This document shows positions 1-6,572 of a DNA stretch of 9,827 nt, in pieces. The translations under genes and the position numbers were made by a program. This DNA is from Actinomycetota bacterium (lineage in GTDB: Bacteria; Actinomycetota; Actinomycetes; Mycobacteriales; Micromonosporaceae), in assembly GCA_005885115.1 (NCBI GenBank), contig VAXX01000107.1:1-9827 (forward strand). The letters run 5' to 3'. Each line of letters begins with the position of its first letter. The stretch's first letter is position 1. The notes under the pieces were generated by a model. It worked only from the letters and a program-made list of their open reading frames with translations. It did no database searches and was not told where the DNA came from.

Positions 1-594
1 GTCGCTGGCCAGATAGAAACCGTTCGATCCGCGACCGACCACGAGCGGCGAGTTGCGGCGGGCGCCGACCACCACGTCCGGCTCGGCCGCGTCGATCGCG
101 AGCAGGGTGAACGCGCCGGCCAGGCGGGTGCAGACCCGGCGCATCGCGGCGGCCAGCGAGCCGGCGGCCGGCAGCTGCGCGGCGAGCAGATGAGCCACGC
201 ATTCGGTATCCGTGTCCGAGGCGAACTCCACCCCGCCCGCCTCCAGTTCGGCGCGCAGCTTGGCGAAGTTCTCGATGATCCCGTTGTGGATCACCGCGAT
301 CCGCCCGTCCATCGACGTATGCGGATGTGCGTTGCGATCGGTCGGGCCGCCGTGCGTGGCCCACCGGGTGTGACCGATCCCGGTGGTACCTTCCCCGATG
401 TCCGGTACGTCCAGCTCGGCCAGCGCCTTCTCCAGGTTGGCCAGCTTGCCGGCGCGCTTCTCGGTCAGCAGCCGGCCCCGGCTCTGTACGGCCACGCCCG
501 CCGAGTCATAGCCCCGGTACTCCAGCCGCCGCAGCCCGTCCAGCACGATGCCCAGCGCCGGCCGGGCGCCGGTGTACCCCACGATCCCACACAT
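1..594 (-). CDS. glmS: Glutamine--fructose-6-phosphate aminotransferase (isomerizing), N-terminal part, cut by window edge
   Basis: GlmS makes glucosamine-6-phosphate from fructose-6-phosphate and glutamine in the cytoplasm, the first committed step to UDP-GlcNAc and peptidoglycan. The visible 198 residues are the class II glutamine amidotransferase domain. The protein begins MCGIVGY, so Cys2 becomes the N-terminal catalytic nucleophile after Met removal; this fixes the ATG at 594. Further family motifs are LEYRGYDSAG (24-33), GHTRWATHG (74-82), HNGIIEN (103-109) and SDTDTE (127-132). The frame is open to base 1; the two sugar isomerase (SIS) domains, about 400 more residues, lie outside the window. 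Upstream of the ATG there is only a badly spaced GGAG, two bases from the start, and a TACCGT hexamer placed as a -10 element for a leaderless transcript would be. Upstream on the same strand is a hairpin that may terminate the preceding transcript, so the gene probably has its own promoter. Identification is secure. Confidence 0.97.
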   Translation of the reverse strand, partial: MCGIVGYTGARPALGIVLDGLRRLEYRGYDSAGVAVQSRGRLLTEKRAGKLANLEKALAELDVPDIGEGTTGIGHTRWATHGGPTDRNAHPHTSMDGRIAVIHNGIIENFAKLRAELEAGGVEFASDTDTECVAHLLAAQLPAAGSLAAAMRRVCTRLAGAFTLLAIDAAEPDVVVGARRNSPLVVGRGSNGFYLASD

Positions 595-601
595 GCTCCG
601 T

Positions 602-607
602 ACGGTA
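602..607 (-). promoter_or_regulatory. Possible -10 element of glmS (leaderless arrangement)
   Basis: On the minus strand TACCGT (607 to 602) fits the actinobacterial TANNNT -10 pattern. Seven bases separate it from the A of the glmS ATG at 594, so transcription could start at the start codon itself. No convincing -35 hexamer is seen 17-18 bases further upstream (CAGGCG or AGGCGT). The only Shine-Dalgarno-like bases, GGAG, are too close to the ATG for normal use. Suggestive only. Confidence 0.35.
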
Positions 608-617
608 GCGGAGTTCC

Positions 618-634
618 GCGCAGGACGCCTGCGC
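618..634. repeat. Perfect 7-bp inverted repeat in the glmS upstream region
   Basis: GCGCAGG (618-624) and CCTGCGC (628-634) are exact reverse complements around a 3-base centre. The repeat lies 24-40 bases upstream of the glmS start, where it could be an operator or part of a hairpin. No T-run follows on the minus strand, so a terminator role is unlikely. It could also be chance in GC-rich DNA. Confidence 0.35.
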
Positions 635-687
635 AGAGTCGGCTTCTTCGCGCAACCGTTCTGCTCACAGAAACCGGTACGATCGGG

Positions 688-736
688 CAGAAATCTCGTG
701 GGGCGGCGCCGCCAAACACGACGTCACCCCACGAAA
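688..736 (-). terminator. Candidate terminator after the secreted propeller gene
   Basis: Read on the minus strand, the hairpin starts five bases after the stop codon at 741. A 10-bp stem forms between 736-727 and 703-694 (core CGTGGGG/CCCCACG, with one G-U pair near its base). The loop is 23 bases and contains part of a self-complementary GGCGGCGCCGCC. A short T-rich tract TTTCT (693-689) follows. This is a plausible intrinsic terminator separating the propeller gene from glmS. The long loop and short T tract limit confidence. Confidence 0.45.
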
Positions 737-740
737 CGCC

Positions 741-2537
741 TCACGGCACCGCGAGTGCGGAAACGATCTGCTGCTGGTGGTGCCCCGGGTTGGTGCCGTC
801 GTCGTACGTACTGACGAAGGTCGCGTAGTCGACGCCCCCGGAGGGCGCCACGACGTTGCCGAAGTAGTCACCGATGAACGTGGTCAGGCAGCTCGCGCAC
901 CCCGAGTGCGGAGAGTCGAGCTGTGGGTCGAAGGTGTGCGCGCTGATCCGGACGTTGTGCCCGATCGGACCCAGCGCCGGACGGTAGAACTGGACGCTGG
1001 CGTTGACGCAGTAGTTGGTCGCGCCGTACGGCGGCAGGCTGCCGGCGTAGTTCGGGTTGACGGTGTCCAGCGCCAGGCCGGCCGCGGCCGCCTCGGTGCT
1101 GCCGGCGGCGGGGCAGGGCAGCCGGCGGTCGTAGAAGTTGACGCTGACCGTACCGCTGCGGGCGACCGCCAGGTTGGGCTGGAACTCGTCCACGGCACTG
1201 GCGTTGTCGTTGACCCGTACCGGCGCGGACCAGGTCGTACCCCCGTCGTACGAGGCGGTCAGCTCGACGTTGCCCACGCCGGCCGAGTAGTCCTCGTACG
1301 CCACGTACAGCGGGTACCGGCCGCCGACCAGGGTCTGTCCGACCGCGAAGGTGTTCTCGATGCCGTCCCGGAACGTCGTGTTCGGGTACATGCCCGGCGG
1401 CGGCGTGATGTTCACCGCCGGCTTACCGAGCACCGACCACGTGACGCCGCCGTCGGTGGACCCGACCGCCGCGATCGTGACGCAGCAGAACCCCTTCTTC
1501 GGATTGAAGTTCGTCATCGTCGTGTAGACCGTGCCGTCCGGCGCGACGTGCGGCAGCAGGTACGTGTTGCCCTGCGGGCTGTGCGGCGGCTGCGGCAACG
1601 GTTGCGGCGCCGACCACGCGGTGTGCGTACCGTCGGCGCGGGCGTCGGCGAAGGACACCATCGGTACCGGCGTCAGCGTGTGGAAGTTCACCCACATCGC
1701 GTAGATCCGGTTGTAGTGCGGGCTCGCCGGGTTGGTGTCGATGGTGATCCACTGCTTGTCCGGCTCGTTGCCGATGCTGTCGTACGTGGCCACGAAGTCG
1801 GGCCGCCCGCCGCGCGTGGTGATCCACTGCCGGGCGGTGCTCGCGCCGTGCGGGCGTACCGAGACCGCGACGACCTCGGCCGGCTGCACCGGGTTGGGCT
1901 CGCGCGAGGTGCCGATGGAGAAGTTGTGGGTACCGTCGGCGTTGTAGAAGAACTGGTACCCCAGCACGAACTCGTAGTAGTTGCCGAACCCGTCGAACGC
2001 GCCCACCGGATCGGTGTTGTCGGTCCAGCCCTCGTACCCGGGGATGTGTCCGGACACCGGCCAGGTACGCCCGCCGTCGAACGACTCGTAGAAGCCGAGC
2101 AGGTGGTTGTACCCCTCGGCGCTGACGAACCACTTCGACGACCCGATCAGATGGTTCGGGTTGGTCGGGTCGACCCGCAGGTCGGACTCCGAGTGGCTCT
2201 TGACCAGCATCGGCCCGGCCGCCGGGTACCCGGGGTTGCTGCCGGCCTGGGTCGGATAGGGCCCGAGGTCCTCGCCCGTCGTTGCGCCCGGGCAGGACGA
2301 CATCCCGCTGTACCCGTCGACCGGGCCGTTGCTGGTGAAGTACGGCACCTCGGGCCGGTAGCAGCTCACCGCCCCGCCGGTCGCATCGACGTTGGTCACC
2401 TGGTTGGCGGTGAAGCTCGCCGCGTAGCTGGCGTCGCTCTGCGCGCCGGGCGCGGCCCCGGCCGGGGCGGACGCACCCGCGAGCCAGCCGGCGAGGGCCA
2501 CGGGCAGGAGCAACAGGACGGTACGACGTGGTTGCAT
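741..2537 (-). CDS. Secreted sialidase-like (BNR/Asp-box) beta-propeller protein
   Basis: A 598-residue exported protein of unproven function. The N-terminus MQPRRTVLLLLPVALAG, followed by an Ala-rich stretch, is a signal peptide with a likely cleavage site near AGA-AP (residues 26-30). Its twin arginine is only partly Tat-like. Three canonical Asp boxes, SxDGGxTW, lie at about 152-159, 360-367 and 429-436, and a degenerate fourth ends in TAWSAP near 306. This marks a sialidase-type beta-propeller. Eight cysteines follow the signal peptide, including a vicinal CC (351-352) and CASC (547-550), suggesting disulfides outside the cell. I do not see the FRIP motif or a clear arginine triad, so sialidase activity should not be assumed. 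The start is the ATG at 2537 because AGGAGG lies 5 bases before it; the in-frame GTG at 2543 would overlap that ribosome site. The gene begins 45 bases after the SLOG gene and may be cotranscribed with it. Confidence 0.85.
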   Translation of the reverse strand: MQPRRTVLLLLPVALAGWLAGASAPAGAAPGAQSDASYAASFTANQVTNVDATGGAVSCYRPEVPYFTSNGPVDGYSGMSSCPGATTGEDLGPYPTQAGSNPGYPAAGPMLVKSHSESDLRVDPTNPNHLIGSSKWFVSAEGYNHLLGFYESFDGGRTWPVSGHIPGYEGWTDNTDPVGAFDGFGNYYEFVLGYQFFYNADGTHNFSIGTSREPNPVQPAEVVAVSVRPHGASTARQWITTRGGRPDFVATYDSIGNEPDKQWITIDTNPASPHYNRIYAMWVNFHTLTPVPMVSFADARADGTHTAWSAPQPLPQPPHSPQGNTYLLPHVAPDGTVYTTMTNFNPKKGFCCVTIAAVGSTDGGVTWSVLGKPAVNITPPPGMYPNTTFRDGIENTFAVGQTLVGGRYPLYVAYEDYSAGVGNVELTASYDGGTTWSAPVRVNDNASAVDEFQPNLAVARSGTVSVNFYDRRLPCPAAGSTEAAAAGLALDTVNPNYAGSLPPYGATNYCVNASVQFYRPALGPIGHNVRISAHTFDPQLDSPHSGCASCLTTFIGDYFGNVVAPSGGVDYATFVSTYDDGTNPGHHQQQIVSALAVP

Positions 2538-2582
2538 GAGCACCTCCTGAGGTCGCGTCCTTGCGAACCTGGGTAGCTCGCC

Positions 2583-3056
2583 TCAGGCTACGCCCAGCCG
2601 GGCCAAGACCCTATCGACCGCGTCGTCCGGAGTATCGGCGTGCTCGACTCCCGGCACCGGCCGCCCGTCCGCGTCGAGCACCCGCCAGCCGCCAAGCACC
2701 ACCACCGGTACGCCGCCCCGGCGCATCGCCAGCGCGACCTCGCTCAACGTCCCCCACGACCCGCCGACCACGAGTACCGCGTCCGCGCTGTTCACCAGCA
2801 CCGCGTTGCGGGCCTCGCCGAGGCCGGTGGCGACGGTCACCGACGCCTCGGGCGCGCGGGCCAGATCGGGGCGGAGGGCGACCACGAGCCCGTCGCGCGA
2901 ACGGGCACCGGCCGCGACCGCGGCCATCACCCCGGTACCGCCGCCGCACAGGACGATCGCGCCACGGGCCGCGAGCAGTGCTCCGATCCCGTACGCCCGC
3001 TCTCGTTCCAGATCGGTGCACTCGGCCGGGCCGCAGACGGCGACCTGGTACGCCAC
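2583..3056 (-). CDS. SLOG/TIGR00725-type LOG-like protein
   Basis: 157 residues with a Rossmann-like nucleotide-binding fold of the LOG/TIGR00725 group. Visible motifs are CGGGTGVMAA (37-46), GLGEARNAVLV (78-88) and GGSWGTLSE (98-106). The last is the counterpart of the PGGxGTxxE motif of cytokinin-activating phosphoribohydrolases (LOG), with the proline replaced. TIGR00725 proteins are shorter than true LOG enzymes and their substrates are mostly unknown, so only a nucleotide or nucleotide-derivative binding role can be inferred. The start is a GTG at 3056, three bases after the glmM stop (TGA CCG GTG), with no strong ribosome site of its own. That indicates translational coupling to glmM. 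An alternative reading as a lysine decarboxylase-like protein reflects an old mis-annotation of the same fold. Confidence 0.85.
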   Translation of the reverse strand: MAYQVAVCGPAECTDLERERAYGIGALLAARGAIVLCGGGTGVMAAVAAGARSRDGLVVALRPDLARAPEASVTVATGLGEARNAVLVNSADAVLVVGGSWGTLSEVALAMRRGGVPVVVLGGWRVLDADGRPVPGVEHADTPDDAVDRVLARLGVA

Positions 3057-3059
3057 CGG

Positions 3060-4400
3060 TCAGACCGGGCTGGCGGCGTGCACCAGTCCGGCGATCCGCT
3101 CGGCGACCGTACGCGCGACCGCCTCGGTGGGCGCCTCGACCATCACCCGGACCAGTTGCTCGGTACCGGACGGGCGCAGCAGGATCCGGCCGGCCTCACC
3201 GAGCTCAGCCTCGGCCTGCGCGACCGCGGCCCGTACCGGCTCGGCGGTGGCGGCGGCCGCCCGGTCCGCGACCGGGACGTTGATCAGCACCTGCGGCAGC
3301 TTGGTCACCACCGAGGCCAGCTCGGTCAGCGGCTGCCCGGCGACGGCGACCCGGGCCAGCAGGTGCAGGCCGGTGAGGATACCGTCGCCGGTCGTCGCGT
3401 ACGCCGGCATGACCACGTGCCCGCTCTGCTCGCCACCGAGGGCGTACCGGCCGGCGCGCAGCGCCTCCAGGACGTACCGGTCGCCGACCTTGGTCTCCAC
3501 CATCGTGATGCCGGCGGCGCGCATCGCCAGCTTGAGCCCTAGGTTGCTCATCACCGTCGCGACCAGCGTGTCGGCGGTCAGCGCGCCCTGCTCCCGCAGG
3601 GCCAGCGCCAGGATCGCCAGGATGTGATCCCCGTCGATCTCCGCGCCGTCGGCGGTGACCGCGAGGCAGCGATCGGCGTCACCGTCGTGGGCGATGCCCA
3701 CGTGCGCGCGGTGCTCGACCACCGCGGTCCGCAGCGAGCCGAGATGGGTGGAGCCGCAGCCGTCGTTGATGTTCAGGCCGTCGGGCGCCGCGTGGATCGC
3801 GACCACATCGGCTCCCGCGGCGGTGTACGCGGCCGGAGCCACGTCCGAGGCCGCGCCGTTCGCGCAGTCCACCACCACCCGCAGCCCGTCCAGCCGGTGC
3901 GGAGTCGCCTCGACCAGGTGCTTCACGTAGTGCTCGGCGCCGTCCAGCAGGTCGTGCATCCGCCCCACGCCCGGCCCGGTCGGCCGGTTCCAGCCGGCGC
4001 CCAGCGCCGCCTCGATCCGCTCCTCGGTCTCGTCGGGCAGCTTGTGCCCGCCGGCGGCAAAGAGCTTGATGCCGTTGTCCGGCATGGGATTGTGCGACGC
4101 CGAGATCATCACGCCGAGGTCGGCCTGTACCTCCCCGGTCAGGTACGCCACGCCCGGCGTCGGCAGTACGCCCAGCCGGATCACCGTCGCGCCCGCGCTC
4201 GCCAGCCCGGCCACCACGGCCGCCTCGAGCATCTCGCCACTGGCCCGGGGATCCCGACCGACCACGGCCACCGGAGGCCGACCGAGTCCCTGCTCGGCCA
4301 GCGTATGCGCGGCGGCCACCGCCACCGACAGGGCCAGTTCCGGGGTCAGGTCGGCGTTCGCCCGCCCGCGTACGCCGTCGGTGCCGAACAGCCGACCCAT
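3060..4400 (-). CDS. glmM: Phosphoglucosamine mutase
   Basis: GlmM interconverts glucosamine-6-phosphate and glucosamine-1-phosphate in the cytoplasm, directly after GlmS in UDP-GlcNAc synthesis. The 446-residue length is normal for the family. All four alpha-D-phosphohexomutase signatures are present: the phosphoserine loop SASHNP (100-105, catalytic Ser102), the metal-binding DGDADR (239-244), the sugar-binding GEQSGH (323-328) and the phosphate-binding RPSGTEQ (409-415). The N-terminus [11 protein letters not shown] is diagnostic for GlmM over other mutases. The ATG at 4400 is preceded by GGAGGT with a 6-base gap. The gene follows rpsI on the same strand, but a hairpin with a T-rich tail lies between them, so expression may be partly uncoupled from the ribosomal genes. 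Downstream, the SLOG gene starts 3 bases after the stop. Confidence 0.97.
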   Translation of the reverse strand: MGRLFGTDGVRGRANADLTPELALSVAVAAAHTLAEQGLGRPPVAVVGRDPRASGEMLEAAVVAGLASAGATVIRLGVLPTPGVAYLTGEVQADLGVMISASHNPMPDNGIKLFAAGGHKLPDETEERIEAALGAGWNRPTGPGVGRMHDLLDGAEHYVKHLVEATPHRLDGLRVVVDCANGAASDVAPAAYTAAGADVVAIHAAPDGLNINDGCGSTHLGSLRTAVVEHRAHVGIAHDGDADRCLAVTADGAEIDGDHILAILALALREQGALTADTLVATVMSNLGLKLAMRAAGITMVETKVGDRYVLEALRAGRYALGGEQSGHVVMPAYATTGDGILTGLHLLARVAVAGQPLTELASVVTKLPQVLINVPVADRAAAATAEPVRAAVAQAEAELGEAGRILLRPSGTEQLVRVMVEAPTEAVARTVAERIAGLVHAASPV

Positions 4401-4412
4401 CGCAGAACCTCC

Positions 4413-4461
4413 GGAAAGAGAAACCGGGCACGCCAGCCTACGGGAGAGGCGGCGTGCCCGG
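4413..4461 (-). terminator. Intrinsic terminator or attenuator between rpsI and glmM
   Basis: On the minus strand an exact 11-bp inverted repeat (CCGGGCACGCC at 4461-4451, GGCGTGCCCGG at 4434-4424) encloses a 16-base loop. The loop can pair a further 4 bp (GCCT/AGGC). A T-rich tract TTTCTCTTT (4423-4415) follows directly. It begins 12 bases after the rpsI stop and ends a few bases before the glmM ribosome site at 4412-4407. This is a textbook intrinsic terminator shape. It probably ends most ribosomal-protein transcripts, with read-through or a separate promoter serving glmM. Confidence 0.75.
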
Positions 4462-4473
4462 ATCGAGACGTGC

Positions 4474-4956
4474 TTAGCGCTTCGAGTACTGGGGAGCCTT
4501 GCGCGCCTTCTTGAGACCGTACTTCTTGCTCTCCGTCACGCGGGCGTCGCGGGTCAGGAAGCCGGCCTTCTTCAGCGCCGGACGCAGGTCCGGGTCGTAC
4601 TCGCACAGCGCACGGGCGATCGCCAGGCGCAGCGCGCCGGCCTGACCGGTGGTCCCGCCGCCGCGCAGGTTCGCGTGTACGTCGACATTCTCGATCTTCT
4701 CGGTGATCACCAATGGCTCGCGTACGAGCTGCTGGTGCACCTTGCTCGGGAAGTAGCTCTCGATCGGCCGCCGGTTGAGCGTGAAGCTGCCCGTACCCGG
4801 CACGAGCCGGACCCGGACGATCGCCTCCTTGCGCCGGCCCACGGTCTGGATCGGCCGGTCCCCCCGGGGCGCGCGCGCCACCGGAGCGGGCGCGGCCGCC
4901 TCGGCGAACGCCGTCGGGCTCGGGGTTTCGGTGTCCGTCACAGCGTTCTCACTCAC
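4474..4956 (-). CDS. rpsI: 30S ribosomal protein S9
   Basis: S9 is a small-subunit protein whose C-terminal tail reaches the P-site tRNA. The 160 residues end in [12 protein letters not shown], the conserved tail with terminal Lys-Arg. The conserved core starts at about residue 38 ([14 protein letters not shown]), with [16 protein letters not shown] and [22 protein letters not shown] following. The first 37 residues are an acidic, Ala/Pro-rich extension of the kind found in actinobacterial S9. The GTG start at 4956 overlaps the rplM stop by four bases (GTGA), which implies translational coupling. The stop is TAA, and a strong hairpin lies just downstream. Confidence 0.97.
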   Translation of the reverse strand: MSENAVTDTETPSPTAFAEAAAPAPVARAPRGDRPIQTVGRRKEAIVRVRLVPGTGSFTLNRRPIESYFPSKVHQQLVREPLVITEKIENVDVHANLRGGGTTGQAGALRLAIARALCEYDPDLRPALKKAGFLTRDARVTESKKYGLKKARKAPQYSKR

Positions 4957-5396
4957 TGGGCAACCTGCTTGATCTCGAACGGCTTGGGCTGCTGGGCCGC
5001 GTGCGGGTGCTCGCTGCCGGCGTACACCTTGAGCTTCCTGATGAGCTGACGGCCGAGCCGGTTGTGCGGGAGCATCCCCTTGACGGCGAGCTCGATGGCC
5101 CGCTCGGGCCGCTTGGCGAGCAGCTCCTCGTAGCCGATCTGCTTGAGCCCGCCCGGGTAACCCGAGTGGCGGTAGGCGACCTTGGTCTGGCGCTTGTTTC
5201 CGGTCAGCGCGACCTTGCCGGCGTTGATCACGATCACGAAGTCGCCGGTGTCCACGTGCGGCGCGAAGACCGGCTTGTGCTTGCCGCGCAGAAGGGTCGC
5301 GGCGTGGGTCGCCAGGCGGCCCAGCACGACGTCAGAAGCATCGATCACGTGCCAATGACGCTCGATCTCACCCGGCTTCGGGCTGTACGTACCCAC
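4953..5396 (-). CDS. rplM: 50S ribosomal protein L13
   Basis: L13 is an early-assembling protein of the large ribosomal subunit, encoded next to S9 as in most bacteria. The 147-residue product starts at a GTG with [27 protein letters not shown]. The motifs [33 protein letters not shown] and [10 protein letters not shown] are all present, and the end [15 protein letters not shown] is typical of actinobacteria. The frame stays open up to 5462, but the GTG at 5396 is chosen because it gives the family length and because AAGG sits 7 bases upstream. The extra upstream residues ([13 protein letters not shown]...) do not resemble L13. A promoter candidate lies about 100 bases upstream and a 4-base overlap couples the gene to rpsI. 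Confidence 0.96.
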   Translation of the reverse strand: MGTYSPKPGEIERHWHVIDASDVVLGRLATHAATLLRGKHKPVFAPHVDTGDFVIVINAGKVALTGNKRQTKVAYRHSGYPGGLKQIGYEELLAKRPERAIELAVKGMLPHNRLGRQLIRKLKVYAGSEHPHAAQQPKPFEIKQVAQ

Positions 5397-5498
5397 AGGT
5401 CTACCTTGTCTCGTCGACGGTTTGGAGCGCGATGCGGCGCGCAACGAGCCAGCGTACCCCATCCCGGGGACGCCTCAGCTATCGCACAACAGCGGTCA

Positions 5499-5528
5499 AC
5501 GATACCCGGTACGCGCCGGCAGGGTCAA
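5499..5528 (-). promoter_or_regulatory. Candidate promoter of rplM-rpsI
   Basis: On the minus strand TTGACC (5528 to 5523) and TATCGT (5504 to 5499) are separated by 18 bases. This is a good match to the housekeeping sigma pattern of actinobacteria. A start around 5492 would give a leader of roughly 95 bases before the rplM GTG. The -35 hexamer contains the TGA stop (5527-5525) of the upstream MarR gene, so gene end and promoter overlap. Confidence 0.55.
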
Positions 5529-5983
5529 AACGGGTCCGACCCCGCCGGTCCGCCGGCGACCGTGGTACCGGTCGGCTCGACCAGCGCGTCGACGAGCGGG
5601 GCCAGTCGCCGGAGCTCCTCCAGGTGGCTGGCGCTGAGCAGGTTGAGCTTCTCCTCGCCCGCCCCGGTCAGGGTCAGCCGGACCACCCGGCGGTCCTGGT
5701 CGTCTTCGCGGTTGCGGCTGACCAGGCCGAGCTGCTCGGCGCGATCGATGAGCTGGACAGCGCTGTGGTGCCGGGTGCACAGATAGCTGGCCAGCTCACC
5801 GACGCTGGGACCGCGCGGGTCGGGGTGCCCTCGAATGGCCAGCAGCAACTGGTGCTGGGCGGAGGTGAGGCCGACCGAGGCGGCCTGGTGCTCGCTCCAG
5901 CGGAGGAACCGGCGCAGGCCGATCCGGAAGGCGAGCAGCCGTACGTAGTCAGCGGTTCTCAGATGCTCATGTGCTCGCGCCAT
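5525..5983 (-). CDS. MarR-family winged-helix transcriptional regulator
   Basis: A 152-residue DNA-binding regulator. The pattern LTSAQHQLLLAIRGH, SVGELASYLCTRHHSAVQLIDRAEQLGLVSR, DDQDRRVVRLTLTGAG is the MarR winged helix: helix 2 near 60-69, recognition helix near 72-88, and the wing with its conserved Asp-x-Arg near 94-106. Flanking N- and C-terminal helices would form the dimer interface. The ligand is unknown. The last 15 residues are Gly/Pro-rich and probably disordered. The ATG at 5983 is preferred (GGGAG 7 bases upstream) over an adjacent in-frame TTG at 5986. The gene is divergent from the SPW membrane protein gene, with an inverted-repeat operator candidate between them. This suggests it controls itself and that neighbour. 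It precedes rplM on the same strand but need not affect it. Confidence 0.9.
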   Translation of the reverse strand: MARAHEHLRTADYVRLLAFRIGLRRFLRWSEHQAASVGLTSAQHQLLLAIRGHPDPRGPSVGELASYLCTRHHSAVQLIDRAEQLGLVSRNREDDQDRRVVRLTLTGAGEEKLNLLSASHLEELRRLAPLVDALVEPTGTTVAGGPAGSDPF

Positions 5984-5999
5984 CAAGTGACTCCCAGGG

Positions 6000-6021
6000 T
6001 GATAGTATCACGACATGATAC
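6000..6021. promoter_or_regulatory. Inverted-repeat operator candidate between MarR and SPW genes
   Basis: Three alternating half-sites TGATA / TATCA / TGATA lie in an AT-rich patch of otherwise GC-rich DNA. They form TGATA-G-TATCA (6000-6010) and, overlapping it, GTATCA-n5-TGATAC (6005-6021), both perfect dyads. The second has the 17-bp layout common for MarR dimers. It sits 17-38 bases upstream of the MarR start, consistent with autoregulation. No matching -35/-10 pair was found with confidence. Confidence 0.6.
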
Positions 6022-6086
6022 AGATGCGAGGCGTCACACGGCGCTTCGCCGGCCGAAGGCACGCTCTGTAGAGGGTGGTGGAGGAC

Positions 6087-6506
6087 ATGACGACCGAGGC
6101 CATGAGGTCGCACCCCGACATCGTGGAGCTGCGGACCAGGTACGAGGCCGCGGCGGAAACGCGGACCGCTCAGGTCATTGAGGGGCTCACCTTCCTGACC
6201 GGTCTCTACCTGGCGGTCTCGCCGTGGGTGGTCGGGTTCAACCGGTTCCCGACGCTGACCGGGAACGATCTGATCACCGGCATCGCCCTGGCGGTACTCG
6301 GGCTCGGATTCGCCTCCGCGTACGGGCGCACGCACGGCATCACCTGGGTGGCACCGTTGATCGGCATATGGACGATCATCGCTCCCTGGGTGATCAGCGG
6401 TCACGTCGCCACGGCGGCGACGATCTGGAGCAACGTCGTCACCGGCGCCATCGCCGTCCTGCTCGGGTTGGGCGCGATGTCGCTCGGGATGAGGCGGCCC
6501 CGCTGA
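6087..6506 (+). CDS. SPW-repeat membrane protein
   Basis: A small integral membrane protein of about 139 residues with two copies of the SPW repeat (Pfam SPW family; molecular function unknown). Repeat 1 holds GLYLAVSPWVVGF followed by NDLITGIALAVLGLGFA. Repeat 2 holds IGIWTIIAPWVIS followed by TIWSNVVTGAIAVLLGLGAM; its first position is Ala instead of Ser. Each repeat supplies two membrane helices (about 34-51, 62-80, 88-104, 114-133), after a charged cytoplasmic-looking head MTTEAMRSHPDIVELRTRYE. The start is uncertain: the ATG at 6087 gives the family-like N-terminus but GGAGG is only two bases away. GTG codons at 6075 and 6078 are in frame. The gene is divergent from a MarR regulator and may be its target. 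Family assignment is confident, role unknown. Confidence 0.85.
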   Translation: MTTEAMRSHPDIVELRTRYEAAAETRTAQVIEGLTFLTGLYLAVSPWVVGFNRFPTLTGNDLITGIALAVLGLGFASAYGRTHGITWVAPLIGIWTIIAPWVISGHVATAATIWSNVVTGAIAVLLGLGAMSLGMRRPR

Positions 6507-6518
6507 ACCTGGCGCACA

Positions 6519-6559
6519 CGGGAAGGGCGGGTCGCCGTAGCGGCGACCCGCCCTTCCCG
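6519..6559. terminator. Perfect 19-bp hairpin between convergent genes (bidirectional terminator)
   Basis: CGGGAAGGGCGGGTCGCCG (6519-6537) is exactly complementary to 6541-6559 around a 3-base loop. It begins 12 bases after the SPW stop and 13 bases from the narK stop, so it is placed symmetrically between two converging genes. There is no T-run on either side, as is common for terminators in high-GC actinomycetes. The symmetry supports termination in both directions. Confidence 0.8.
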
Positions 6560-6572
6560 ACTTCCGGGCCGG

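Noticed and set aside
595..740. glmS riboswitch/ribozyme upstream of glmS
   Set aside because: The known ribozyme is a feature of Firmicutes. The region is only 146 bases, part of it holds a terminator-like hairpin of the upstream gene, and no ribozyme core pattern was recognised.
777..2576. A 599-codon open frame on the plus strand opposite the secreted propeller gene
   Set aside because: It mirrors the real gene in a high-GC shadow frame, is full of Arg, Val and Gly with no recognisable domain, and the minus strand has a signal peptide, Asp boxes and a good ribosome site.
2561..4514. Several plus-strand open frames of 240-300 codons opposite glmM and the SLOG gene
   Set aside because: Compositionally biased shadows of two confidently identified genes on the other strand.
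5397..5462. N-terminal extension of L13 up to an in-frame start at 5462
   Set aside because: The extra residues do not resemble L13, the GTG at 5396 gives the family length of 147 and has AAGG at the right distance, and the extension would cover the leader.
6044..6058. Inverted repeat CTTCG-n5-CGAAG upstream of the SPW gene
   Set aside because: Short arms, no relation to the TGATA-type half-sites and no T-run; likely chance.
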